A stretch of 64,000 nucleotides of DNA, taken from assembly GCF_025961315.1 (NCBI RefSeq), contig NZ_JAOQNK010000001.1:1364001-1428000 (forward strand), read 5' to 3'. The notes beneath the pieces are model-generated. The model saw only the letters and a list, made by a program, of their open reading frames with translations. It had not been told where the DNA came from and did no database searches. A program made the translations under genes and the position numbers. Shown here piece by piece: positions 16,162-22,945 of the stretch. Each line of letters begins with the position of its first letter. Positions within the stretch are counted from its first letter, which is position 1. The DNA comes from Sphingobacterium kitahiroshimense (lineage in GTDB: Bacteria; Bacteroidota; Bacteroidia; Sphingobacteriales; Sphingobacteriaceae).

Positions 16162-16404
16162 TAACGAATTCTGAAATTTCTTTATCAAGCTACTCTTAAG
16201 CGAAGTATGCTTTATAAAAATAAAATTGGTACTCAAAAATATCCTTACTCCATTAAACTTTTATCACGAACTTATCTTTCTTCTGATACTTTGAATAAGT
16301 ATTGATGATAAAATGGTAAGCTAAACTTTGATGCAAAAACAGAAATGCTATACCAAATTTTATAGTTCTTTCAATTATTGTTTTATAATAAAAATGGAAT
16401 TTGT

Positions 16405-16412
16405 TATCTTTG
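16405..16412 (+). promoter_or_regulatory. Bacteroidetes -7 promoter element of the tRNA gene
   Basis: TATCTTTG fits the TAnnTTTG consensus of the Bacteroidetes primary sigma factor and lies 40 bp before the tRNA 5' end. No good TTTG -33 element is found at the usual distance. Confidence 0.55.
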
Positions 16413-16452
16413 TGGAAAGCTGATAAAAATAAGCTATAAATATTAATAACCC

Positions 16453-16526
16453 GCTCCTATAGCTCAGTCGGTTAGAGCGTCAGACTCATAATCTGCAGGT
16501 CACTGGTTCGAGCCCAGTTGGGAGCA
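16453..16526 (+). tRNA. tRNA with CAU anticodon (elongator Met, or Ile2)
   Basis: Cloverleaf parts are all readable. The acceptor GCTCCTA pairs with TGGGAGC (one G-U). The D stem is GCTC/GAGC. The anticodon stem-loop is TCAGA-CTCATAA-TCTGC with anticodon CAT, then variable loop AGGTC. The T arm is ACTGG-TTCGAGC-CCAGT, and the discriminator is A. CCA is not encoded. Position 27-43 is a mismatch. CAT could mean elongator methionine or lysidine-modified isoleucine; the acceptor sequence alone does not settle it. Confidence 0.95.
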
Positions 16527-16534
16527 CTACTTAA

Positions 16535-16564
16535 AAAAATCCTCATCAAAAAATGAGGATTTTT
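16535..16564 (+). terminator. Intrinsic terminator of the tRNA gene
   Basis: AAAAATCCTCAT (16535-16546) pairs with ATGAGGATTTTT (16553-16564) and is followed by a T-rich run, immediately after the tRNA. Confidence 0.85.
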
Positions 16565-16737
16565 CTTTTTTATAAAGCGTAATAAGTAAATAATCCTAAA
16601 AATTATCTCCATTAAACTCTGCGATATTTAGAATAATACAGGTCTTCTCATGGTTAATTATTTAAATACTTTCACCTTTAAGCAGTGACCAATTTCCAAA
16701 AATAAACTGTCGCAGAGAGACGGTAATCAAGTTTTCA

Positions 16738-18150
16738 TCATTCAGAAGCGATTTCACATGAAGTAATAGCGACAACCTCAGTTTTTTCGTCTTTTAATTC
16801 TTTAACCATTAAATACCTCAATATACCCATAGCAACAATAGCATAACCCGCCAAGATGGCTAAACTTAAATGATCCACTGCCAGTGTTGAGGGGAAAAGC
16901 TGACTCATTAAAGTCATAAATGACAATCCGATTCCCGCTCCCAAAAAATAGCTTGTACTGGTTAAACTTGAAGCAACACCATAATGAACGGCCTCTACAT
17001 CACGAATACCTAAAATTGATAAACTTGTAAAACAAATCGTCATTCCAATCCCTGAAATACATGCTGCCCCAAATAAAACAGTTTGTAGGGGATGATCTAA
17101 ATAAATGGATACTAGTAAAGATAAAGCACCTAATAGCATAAAAGACCAGCCCAGGATACCCATTTGCGCAGGATAAAATTTTCGGCAAATATAAGGCAAT
17201 ATAAATTTAGCTACCAATGCAGACATAATACTGAAAGGAACCAGCATTAAACCTGCAGAAGCGGCGCTGTGATGCATATCTTTCTGAAGCATCAAAGAAA
17301 TCAAAAATAAAAATCCTATAAAGAATGCGCCTAGTGTAAAAAACGCAAGATTTGAAGCCATTAATGATTTATACCTGAATAATTTGAGATCAATTAATGG
17401 CTGTGATACTGTTCTTAAACGATGGATCACAACACTCAGTAAAAGAATAGCCAATAGCAATGAACCAACTATCAATATTGGACTCTCTTTGATGTGTATG
17501 AGTTCATGTGTCCCATAGGTTAAACTTAAGAGTCCTAAGACAAGCAGTAATCCGGAAATACCGTCTGTCTTCTGAACATTTTGAGCCTTTTCATCTGTAG
17601 GTAAATAATAATATGCTAGAATTAATGTGATCAAAAGAATCGGTACATTAATCAGAAAAACCCAGTGCCAGCTTAAGTAGGTACTGATGAGCCCTCCCAC
17701 TGATAATCCACTTCCCGATCCTATTGCTGCAAAAGAACTAAAAACTCCCAACGCACGGTTCCTTTCTTGGTTTTCGGTAAAAGTATTGGTGACAATTGAT
17801 AAGGATGACGGCATAATAAAAGCAGCGCCAAGCCCCTGCAAAGCTCGGAATAAAGCCAGTACCTCAAAATTAGGTGAAAGCCCTGCTCCTAGTGAGGCTA
17901 ACATAAAAATCATTCCCCCTAAAAGAAATAATTTTTTACGTCCTATCTCATCAGAAAGTTTACCTCCAATAATCAGAAAGCCTCCAAAAAACAACACATA
18001 CAGGGTCTGTAACCACTGCACCTTTTCTGCACCGATATTAAATTGCTCTTGAATAGAGGGAATCGTGAGATTAATAATTGCGATATCCAACGCTTCAACA
18101 AAAGTTCCTATCGATGCCAGTATTAATATTAAATTTCTCCTTGTTCCCAT
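16738..18150 (-). CDS. MFS drug-efflux transporter, DHA2 (EmrB/QacA) family
   Basis: 470 aa from ATG 18150. About 14 membrane helices are spread over the chain. The motif-A loop GGKLSDEIGRKK is near 60 and the family motif C-type ALGVFSSFAAIGSGSGLSVGG is near 140-160. Such proton antiporters export drugs, dyes or metabolites. The gene is divergent from an Lrp/AsnC regulator, with a 143-bp intergenic region that carries repeated TTGGAACA boxes, so the regulator probably controls it. The charged C-terminal tail is cytoplasmic. The substrate cannot be told from sequence. Confidence 0.9.
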   Translation of the reverse strand: MGTRRNLILILASIGTFVEALDIAIINLTIPSIQEQFNIGAEKVQWLQTLYVLFFGGFLIIGGKLSDEIGRKKLFLLGGMIFMLASLGAGLSPNFEVLALFRALQGLGAAFIMPSSLSIVTNTFTENQERNRALGVFSSFAAIGSGSGLSVGGLISTYLSWHWVFLINVPILLITLILAYYYLPTDEKAQNVQKTDGISGLLLVLGLLSLTYGTHELIHIKESPILIVGSLLLAILLLSVVIHRLRTVSQPLIDLKLFRYKSLMASNLAFFTLGAFFIGFLFLISLMLQKDMHHSAASAGLMLVPFSIMSALVAKFILPYICRKFYPAQMGILGWSFMLLGALSLLVSIYLDHPLQTVLFGAACISGIGMTICFTSLSILGIRDVEAVHYGVASSLTSTSYFLGAGIGLSFMTLMSQLFPSTLAVDHLSLAILAGYAIVAMGILRYLMVKELKDEKTEVVAITSCEIASE

Positions 18151-18181
18151 ACCATTCAAATTTCCTGCAAAATTAAAATTA

Positions 18182-18220
18182 TTGGAACATACTATAAAAT
18201 TACTTCTTAAATTTGGAACA
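18182..18220. promoter_or_regulatory. Candidate Lrp-family operator, repeated TTGGAACA
   Basis: TTGGAACA occurs at 18182-18189 and 18213-18220, 31 bp (three helical turns) apart. Both are in the shared promoter region of the MFS exporter and the Lrp-type regulator. The spacing suits a multimeric regulator binding one face of DNA. Confidence 0.45.
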
Positions 18221-18293
18221 ATTAATTAATTTATATAAATTACAAAGAACAAATAAACTTTAAAAACTATTTAACCACCAAATATTAGAACAA

Positions 18294-18767
18294 ATGCCCT
18301 CAGAAAATTATACTCTAGATGAAAAGGATCTTGCTATTCTGCGCTTATTACAAAAAGATGCCAAGCTTAGTGTGCGTGATCTTTCAGCACAGATCAATCT
18401 TAGCTCTACTCCAACACATGAACGAATTAAGCGCATGGAAAAATTGGGGATTATAAAAGAATACACCGCAGTATTAGATCGCAAAAAAGTTAATAAAGGA
18501 ATGATGGTCATCTGTATGATTGCACTAAATGCCCACAATAAAAAAACAGCAACGAAATTTATAGAAGAAGTATGTAAATTGAATGAAGTGGTCGAATTTT
18601 ACAACATCAGTGGTGATTTTGATTTTATGCTAAAAATATTGGCCCCAAATATGGATGAATTTCATGAATTTTTCGTTAATAAGCTATCTGAAATAGATGG
18701 TATCGGACAAACAAAAAGTATTTTTGTTATGAATAGTATTAAAGAGCGTACTCAGATTATCTATTAA
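18294..18767 (+). CDS. Lrp/AsnC family transcriptional regulator
   Basis: 157 aa. An N-terminal winged helix-turn-helix (about 8-62, LDEKDLAILRLLQKDAKLS, then SSTPTHERIKRMEKLGII) precedes a RAM effector-binding domain (about 70-150). Length and domain order are those of Lrp/AsnC proteins, which respond to amino acids and form octamers. It is divergent from the MFS exporter, suggesting local control of efflux of an amino acid or a derivative; this is inference from position. Confidence 0.93.
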   Translation: MPSENYTLDEKDLAILRLLQKDAKLSVRDLSAQINLSSTPTHERIKRMEKLGIIKEYTAVLDRKKVNKGMMVICMIALNAHNKKTATKFIEEVCKLNEVVEFYNISGDFDFMLKILAPNMDEFHEFFVNKLSEIDGIGQTKSIFVMNSIKERTQIIY

Positions 18768-18859
18768 AAGTCATTTGCATACGCACTAATTTTAGATAAA
18801 AATCTTTAAAATATCGTGTGCCATATGCGATAAGGTCATACCAAAAATATTTAGCAGTT

Positions 18860-19609
18860 CTATAAAATCTCTATTCCAAGTTCTCGGTATACCTGAAGCG
18901 CAGTATGATGAGGATCTGCCTCAGTAAGAATAGTATCCAGATCAGTCACAGGCCCTATACAAAAAGCTTCCGCTGTGCTGGTTTTTTCTATGGTAGACAA
19001 TGCAACTGTTTTAAGAGCCTGTGCAATCATTATTTTTTTAATTTGTGCATCTTCATAATCTTTAGCTGTTATCCCAATGACATGGTGGATACTACATACG
19101 CCAAGGAAACAAATATCAGCTCGAACTGATTTCAATGTATTAATTGCATCTTCACCGATTGCGGTAAAAGAAACTTTACAGAGGCGGCCTCCGGCAAATA
19201 TCACTTCAACGTTGGGATGATCTTCCAGTACACTAACTACCGGAAAACTATTGGTAACGACCGTTATTTTTAAATTTTTAGGCAGACAGGCTGCTAATGC
19301 CACAACAGAGGTCCCACCATCAAAAAATACCACATGCCCATCCCTTAAAAAGCTTAAGGCCTTTAAAGCAACAGCCTGCTTTTGTCCCAAATCGTATTTT
19401 TCACGATCCCTATAATGATGTGGACTAGGAGAATTAGCCAATGCCCCTCCTCTTACCTCTTTTAGAAGACCCTGAGATCCCAATACCTTAATATCGCGAC
19501 GTACAGTATCTTCGGATACGTTTAATAGTATACTAAGCTGTTCGAGGCGAACTTTATTCTCCTTAGAAAGCTGCTTTAATATGAGCTGTAAACGTTCTTC
19601 TCTTACCAT
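18860..19609 (-). CDS. DeoR family transcriptional regulator
   Basis: 249 aa, the standard DeoR length. The N-terminal winged helix has the family signature LSILLNVSEDTVRRDI and GLLKEVRGGA (about 22-57). A C-terminal sugar-phosphate-binding isomerase-like domain follows (about 75-245, with DGGTSV and VTNS motifs). It usually represses sugar or nucleoside catabolism until a phosphorylated sugar binds. It is divergent from a deoxyribonucleotidase gene, and a perfect 28-bp palindrome lies between them. This suggests autoregulation and control of the nucleotidase. Confidence 0.93.
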   Translation of the reverse strand: MVREERLQLILKQLSKENKVRLEQLSILLNVSEDTVRRDIKVLGSQGLLKEVRGGALANSPSPHHYRDREKYDLGQKQAVALKALSFLRDGHVVFFDGGTSVVALAACLPKNLKITVVTNSFPVVSVLEDHPNVEVIFAGGRLCKVSFTAIGEDAINTLKSVRADICFLGVCSIHHVIGITAKDYEDAQIKKIMIAQALKTVALSTIEKTSTAEAFCIGPVTDLDTILTEADPHHTALQVYRELGIEIL

Positions 19610-19641
19610 ATCTCTTTATATTATATGCAAATATATAAAAT

Positions 19642-19669
19642 AATACTTTGCAATATATTGCAAAGTATT
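19642..19669. promoter_or_regulatory. Perfect 28-bp palindromic operator
   Basis: The sequence from 19642 (AATACTTTGCAATA) to 19669 is identical to its reverse complement; its core is TTTGCAATATATTGCAAA. It covers the likely -33 region of the nucleotidase promoter (TTG at 19658, 20 nt before TATCTTTA at 19681). TTGCAA half sites recur at 19669 and 19689. It is the obvious binding site of the divergent DeoR regulator. Confidence 0.75.
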
Positions 19670-19706
19670 GCAACATTTAGTATCTTTATTGCAAAACTTA
19701 TTAAAT

Positions 19707-20258
19707 ATGAGAAAATCAATAGCTATTGATATGGACGGCGTCATCGCCGACACGGAACCCCATCTTATTGAATGGTACAAAAATGAAACGGGCATTTCTT
19801 TGACCCCTCAACTCATAAATGAATTAGGAGAAGATGCTGCTTTTGCTGATAAAACAGCACTGCACAAAGTACTTCATACCCAATCATTCTTTAGAACAGT
19901 ACCTGTAATGGACAAAGCAGTAGAAAATGTCACATTATTAATGGAAGATTATGAGATTTTTATTGTTTCTGCAGCTATGGAATTTCCCTTGTCTTTGTAT
20001 GAAAAGAGAGAATGGCTACAAGAACATTTCCCTTTTATTAGCTGGAAGAATATTATCTTCTGTGGTGATAAAAGTATCATCGATACAGATTATATGATCG
20101 ATGATTATTGCAAAAATCTTGATTTCTGCAAGGGAAAAGCGCTAATGTTTAACGCCTACCACAATGCACATATCAATCATCATATCAGGATCAATCATTG
20201 GGATGAAGTGCCTGAACTGCTTAAAACACTCACTTATAGTACTGAAAATATACTGTAA
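19707..20258 (+). CDS. 5'(3')-deoxyribonucleotidase (NT5C-type HAD phosphatase)
   Basis: 183 aa from ATG 19707; an upstream TTG at 19668 lies inside the operator and is rejected. HAD motif I is IDMDGVIADTEP with nucleophile Asp8 and acid Asp10. Motif II is a Ser in FIVSAAME, and motif III/IV is in CGDKSIIDTDYMIDD. The small cap and length fit the NT5C family, which dephosphorylates deoxyribonucleoside monophosphates and so trims dNTP pools. Divergent DeoR control suggests a link to deoxynucleoside catabolism. The stop codon lies in the loop of its terminator hairpin. Confidence 0.88.
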   Translation: MRKSIAIDMDGVIADTEPHLIEWYKNETGISLTPQLINELGEDAAFADKTALHKVLHTQSFFRTVPVMDKAVENVTLLMEDYEIFIVSAAMEFPLSLYEKREWLQEHFPFISWKNIIFCGDKSIIDTDYMIDDYCKNLDFCKGKALMFNAYHNAHINHHIRINHWDEVPELLKTLTYSTENIL

Positions 20259-20272
20259 AGTATATTTTCAGT
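20241..20272 (+). terminator. Intrinsic terminator spanning the nucleotidase stop codon
   Basis: ACTGAAAATATACT (20241-20254) and AGTATATTTTCAGT (20259-20272) form a perfect 14-bp stem with loop GTAA, followed by T5. The stop TAA is in the loop. Confidence 0.85.
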
Positions 20273-20281
20273 TTTTGAATA

Positions 20282-21022
20282 TCAATTAAAATTTAAGCGC
20301 TCAGCCCATTTTAATGAGGTTGGCAATACTACATTTGAAAATTCAATGTGTATTACACGCCTTTTCTTATTATTGACTGTTCTCTTCGAGCTATGTAGCA
20401 ACAATGGCTTCATTAACATTACTCCACCTTGCTTAACAGAACAAGTCGTTTCAGTCTCAATATCCCAATTTATTTTTTCAGGTCGATAAATTCCCTTAAC
20501 ATGTGATTTAGGGATAACCTTTAAAGCGCCATTATTTTCATCGGTATCATCAAGATGAATTCTTATAGCTGTAATATTTTCTAATATGTCAATTGTCGGT
20601 TGCACTGCATATTGATTGTGTTTGGTTGTCCAAGGTCCAAAATTTTCAATTTCTATTTTCTTATCAACGGAAATAGTTAAATCTTGATGATAAGATACGT
20701 ACCAGTTAGAAGTCTCAGGTTTATCAAAATAAATGCTCTTTACTACGAAAAAATTATTGCCGATCATTTTTTGCAAAAGTGACCTAAAATTATCAGTAAA
20801 TATTAGTGAAATGGTTTCTGGAATTTCTTTCAGAAACTGTCTAATGGCAAATAAGTCCTTAGTTTTTCTGAATGTGTCTTTTGAAGTGTCAACTTTATTA
20901 ATTGCATCAATAATACTATTTATTTCTTCTTTAGAATAGATATTGTCAATCACATTGAAACCATGATCTAAAAGATCTTGCCTATTTTTTTCAAGATCTT
21001 CCATATTACTAGCATTTTTCAT
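20282..21022 (-). CDS. Phytanoyl-CoA dioxygenase (PhyH)-like Fe(II)/2-oxoglutarate oxygenase
   Basis: 246 aa of the PhyH superfamily. The iron-binding facial triad is readable as His112 and Asp114 in SYHQDLT and His210 in LLLHSSKR. A downstream basic cluster (Arg214, Arg221, Arg222) can bind the 2-oxoglutarate carboxylate. The NGALKVIPKSHVKG segment near 164-177 is a typical PhyH core motif. Such enzymes hydroxylate or halogenate small molecules, and the substrate is not predictable. It is a single gene, convergent with the nucleotidase and separated from it by the terminator. Confidence 0.88.
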   Translation of the reverse strand: MKNASNMEDLEKNRQDLLDHGFNVIDNIYSKEEINSIIDAINKVDTSKDTFRKTKDLFAIRQFLKEIPETISLIFTDNFRSLLQKMIGNNFFVVKSIYFDKPETSNWYVSYHQDLTISVDKKIEIENFGPWTTKHNQYAVQPTIDILENITAIRIHLDDTDENNGALKVIPKSHVKGIYRPEKINWDIETETTCSVKQGGVMLMKPLLLHSSKRTVNNKKRRVIHIEFSNVVLPTSLKWAERLNFN

Positions 21023-21499
21023 TATTGAACTTTGAGATTACATAAACGCATAAAAAATTTTGCCAAATACAATTTACTAAAGATAATAAAAAACAATATC
21101 AAAGCTTTCTATTCTGGGTCTTTCGAATTTTGACCTTATACAATGAAAGCTAATAAGAAACTTTTCGATATCATATCTTAATTATTAAATAATGCACTAC
21201 ATCAAATTACTATTTTTTTAGTCACAATCACAGGGAGTAATAAGTTCAATTGTAGTAAAGCTTTTATTTAAATCTTGCTAGCAAAACTTGTAAAATCCAA
21301 CATTCTTTTTACTATAAGCTCAAACTCTAAAGCATTAATTCCATTCCTATAGGGATGATTAAATAATGATCATTTTAATGAAACGTCGTTATTTATTTAA
21401 AAATCTACGGAAACTACTACGCATAAGTTAAGCTAAAAAATGCTATAATCCATTAGATTGTCACTGTTAGCATAAAGAGAAAGAGGTGATTGCTTAATT
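21023..21499. other. Intergenic region, no gene seen
   Basis: About 480 AT-rich bases upstream of the PhyH-like gene. No coding-like frame or structured motif was recognised. Confidence 0.5.
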
Positions 21500-21988
21500 T
21501 CAGTGCAGTCTTTTTAACATGAGTTTTTCTGTCGGCAATCCTTCTTCGAAACCTTTAAAATAGGTCTTAAATCCTAACTTTTCTAATATTTTTTTTGAAG
21601 CCAGATTATGAGGATCAATAATTCCAATAATATCTAATTGGGGAAATAATCTATTTGCTGTATCTATTACCGCTTGACCAACAGCACATCCATAACCCTT
21701 CCCCCAAAACTCCTTATTTATGACATACCCGATTTCAAGGACGTTACAATCATTACTGCTATATGCTAACTTACAATATCCGATATACAGATTTCCGTTG
21801 TCAAATACTTTAAAATAACCCAGATCATCTTCATTACGATTGACTTCAAGTATCGCCTCAAACTTTTCCTTAACCTGAACTTCTGTCCAGCCTTTTCCAG
21901 TAATATATTTCATAATCTCATCATCAAGGAGTAGCGGTTTAAATAGATCAAAATCATCCGATGTATACTTAACAAGTGTTATATTCAT
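21500..21988 (-). CDS. GNAT family N-acetyltransferase (RimJ/RimL type)
   Basis: 162 aa. The GNAT core is complete. The strand YIGYCKLAYS is near 68-77. The acetyl-CoA pyrophosphate loop NKEFWGKGYGCAVGQAVI is near 91-108. The last helix DPHNLASKKILEKLGFK is near 125-142. Length and motif spacing fit the RimJ/RimL-like acetyltransferase_3 group, which acetylates protein N-termini, aminoglycosides or other amines. The substrate is unknown. It stands alone. Confidence 0.9.
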   Translation of the reverse strand: MNITLVKYTSDDFDLFKPLLLDDEIMKYITGKGWTEVQVKEKFEAILEVNRNEDDLGYFKVFDNGNLYIGYCKLAYSSNDCNVLEIGYVINKEFWGKGYGCAVGQAVIDTANRLFPQLDIIGIIDPHNLASKKILEKLGFKTYFKGFEEGLPTEKLMLKRLH

Positions 21989-22474
21989 TGCAGTTTTTTC
22001 GTAAAATATACATGATCTTAACTAAATTTGACACTAAAAACTTTAAAAATCCATTCAATAAAAATTAAAGCACTTATTTTTAAAGAATTAATAGGCGTTT
22101 CCTGAGACTTTAGTGGTGAGAAATTAGTAATCAATATCGCTTTGAATACCAATATTAAAATTTGAAATGGACTAAAAAATTTTAGAAGCGAACTTCTTAA
22201 ATAATGCGAAAAAACTCGCAGATAAATTTGAGAAATCACCAGACTTTCTGCGGGATCGACCATTTGTCGATGAATAGTAAAGAATCTATTTTACGAAATA
22301 CTGAAGAGATTATGGACTATAATAAGTACCACTTGATCCAATTTTTTTTATCCGAAAAATAATCCTTGATTTTGTATAGCGTTTATATTGTATGGTAATG
22401 AAAAGCATAAGCTAAATCAATTATTAAAAAAAGGATAACGAGCTAAAAAAGTAGGAGCAACATTTTTTAATTTC
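21989..22474. other. Intergenic region with a possible coding remnant
   Basis: No intact gene was found. An 81-codon minus-strand frame (22018-22263) lacks family character. On the plus strand, 22176-22277 reads like the C-terminus of a soluble protein, including KKLADKFEKSPDFLRDRPF before a stop, but it has no start. I treat the region as non-coding. Confidence 0.45.
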
Positions 22475-22894
22475 CTATTTATGGTCTTCCAAAGCTTTCT
22501 TCAACAATGAGGTAAATGTTATAAGTTCATTGGCTGAAAGATTTGACGAAAATTGCTTAGTTAAATTTTTTCTAAAGGTTTCAGAATTGTCAACAATGAA
22601 TTTCCCGTTATCAGTTGCAGTTAAAATATAATTTCGCCTGTCTACCTCACTCTGTATTTGTTTTAGCAACTCATTTTGAATTAAAAACTTCAACTGCTTA
22701 GAAATAGCGGCTTGACTAACATTCAATGCTACTGCAATCTGTTTAGCAGTAGCATCTTTTTTTCGATACACAAACTCTATGATGTTATAATGGGTTGCTG
22801 TAATACCAATATAATCGCCCTTATTCATGTTCGCCAAAATGAAACATTGGAAGTCTGTAAATACAGTAAAAAATTCTTTTTCAATCTTTTTCAT
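22475..22894 (-). CDS. MarR family transcriptional regulator
   Basis: 139 aa with the MarR winged-helix fold. The recognition region is TAKQIAVALNVSQAAISKQL (about 54-73). The wing follows with SEVDRRNYILTATDNGK, containing the conserved D-R-R-x-Y-x-L-T motif. MarR dimers normally repress a neighbouring gene until a ligand binds. It is divergent from the UvrA-like ABC gene with only 51 bp between starts, and that gap contains a palindromic TTAAC site. It very likely controls both genes. Confidence 0.92.
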   Translation of the reverse strand: MKKIEKEFFTVFTDFQCFILANMNKGDYIGITATHYNIIEFVYRKKDATAKQIAVALNVSQAAISKQLKFLIQNELLKQIQSEVDRRNYILTATDNGKFIVDNSETFRKNLTKQFSSNLSANELITFTSLLKKALEDHK

Positions 22895-22903
22895 AAAAAA
22901 AAC

Positions 22904-22936
22904 ACTTAACTTAGTTAAGTAGTTGCAAAGTTAAGT
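22904..22936. promoter_or_regulatory. Candidate MarR operator
   Basis: ACTTAAC (22904-22910) and GTTAAGT (22914-22920) form an inverted repeat around TTA, and another GTTAAGT half site lies at 22930-22936. Both are in the 51-bp gap between the divergent marR-like and uvrA-like starts. Confidence 0.6.
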
Positions 22937-22945
22937 AAATTAGTT

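Noticed and set aside
22018..22263. 81-codon minus-strand frame
   Set aside because: Hydrophobic, low-complexity composition without family motif; it starts and ends in AT-rich intergenic DNA, and the opposite strand reads more like protein.
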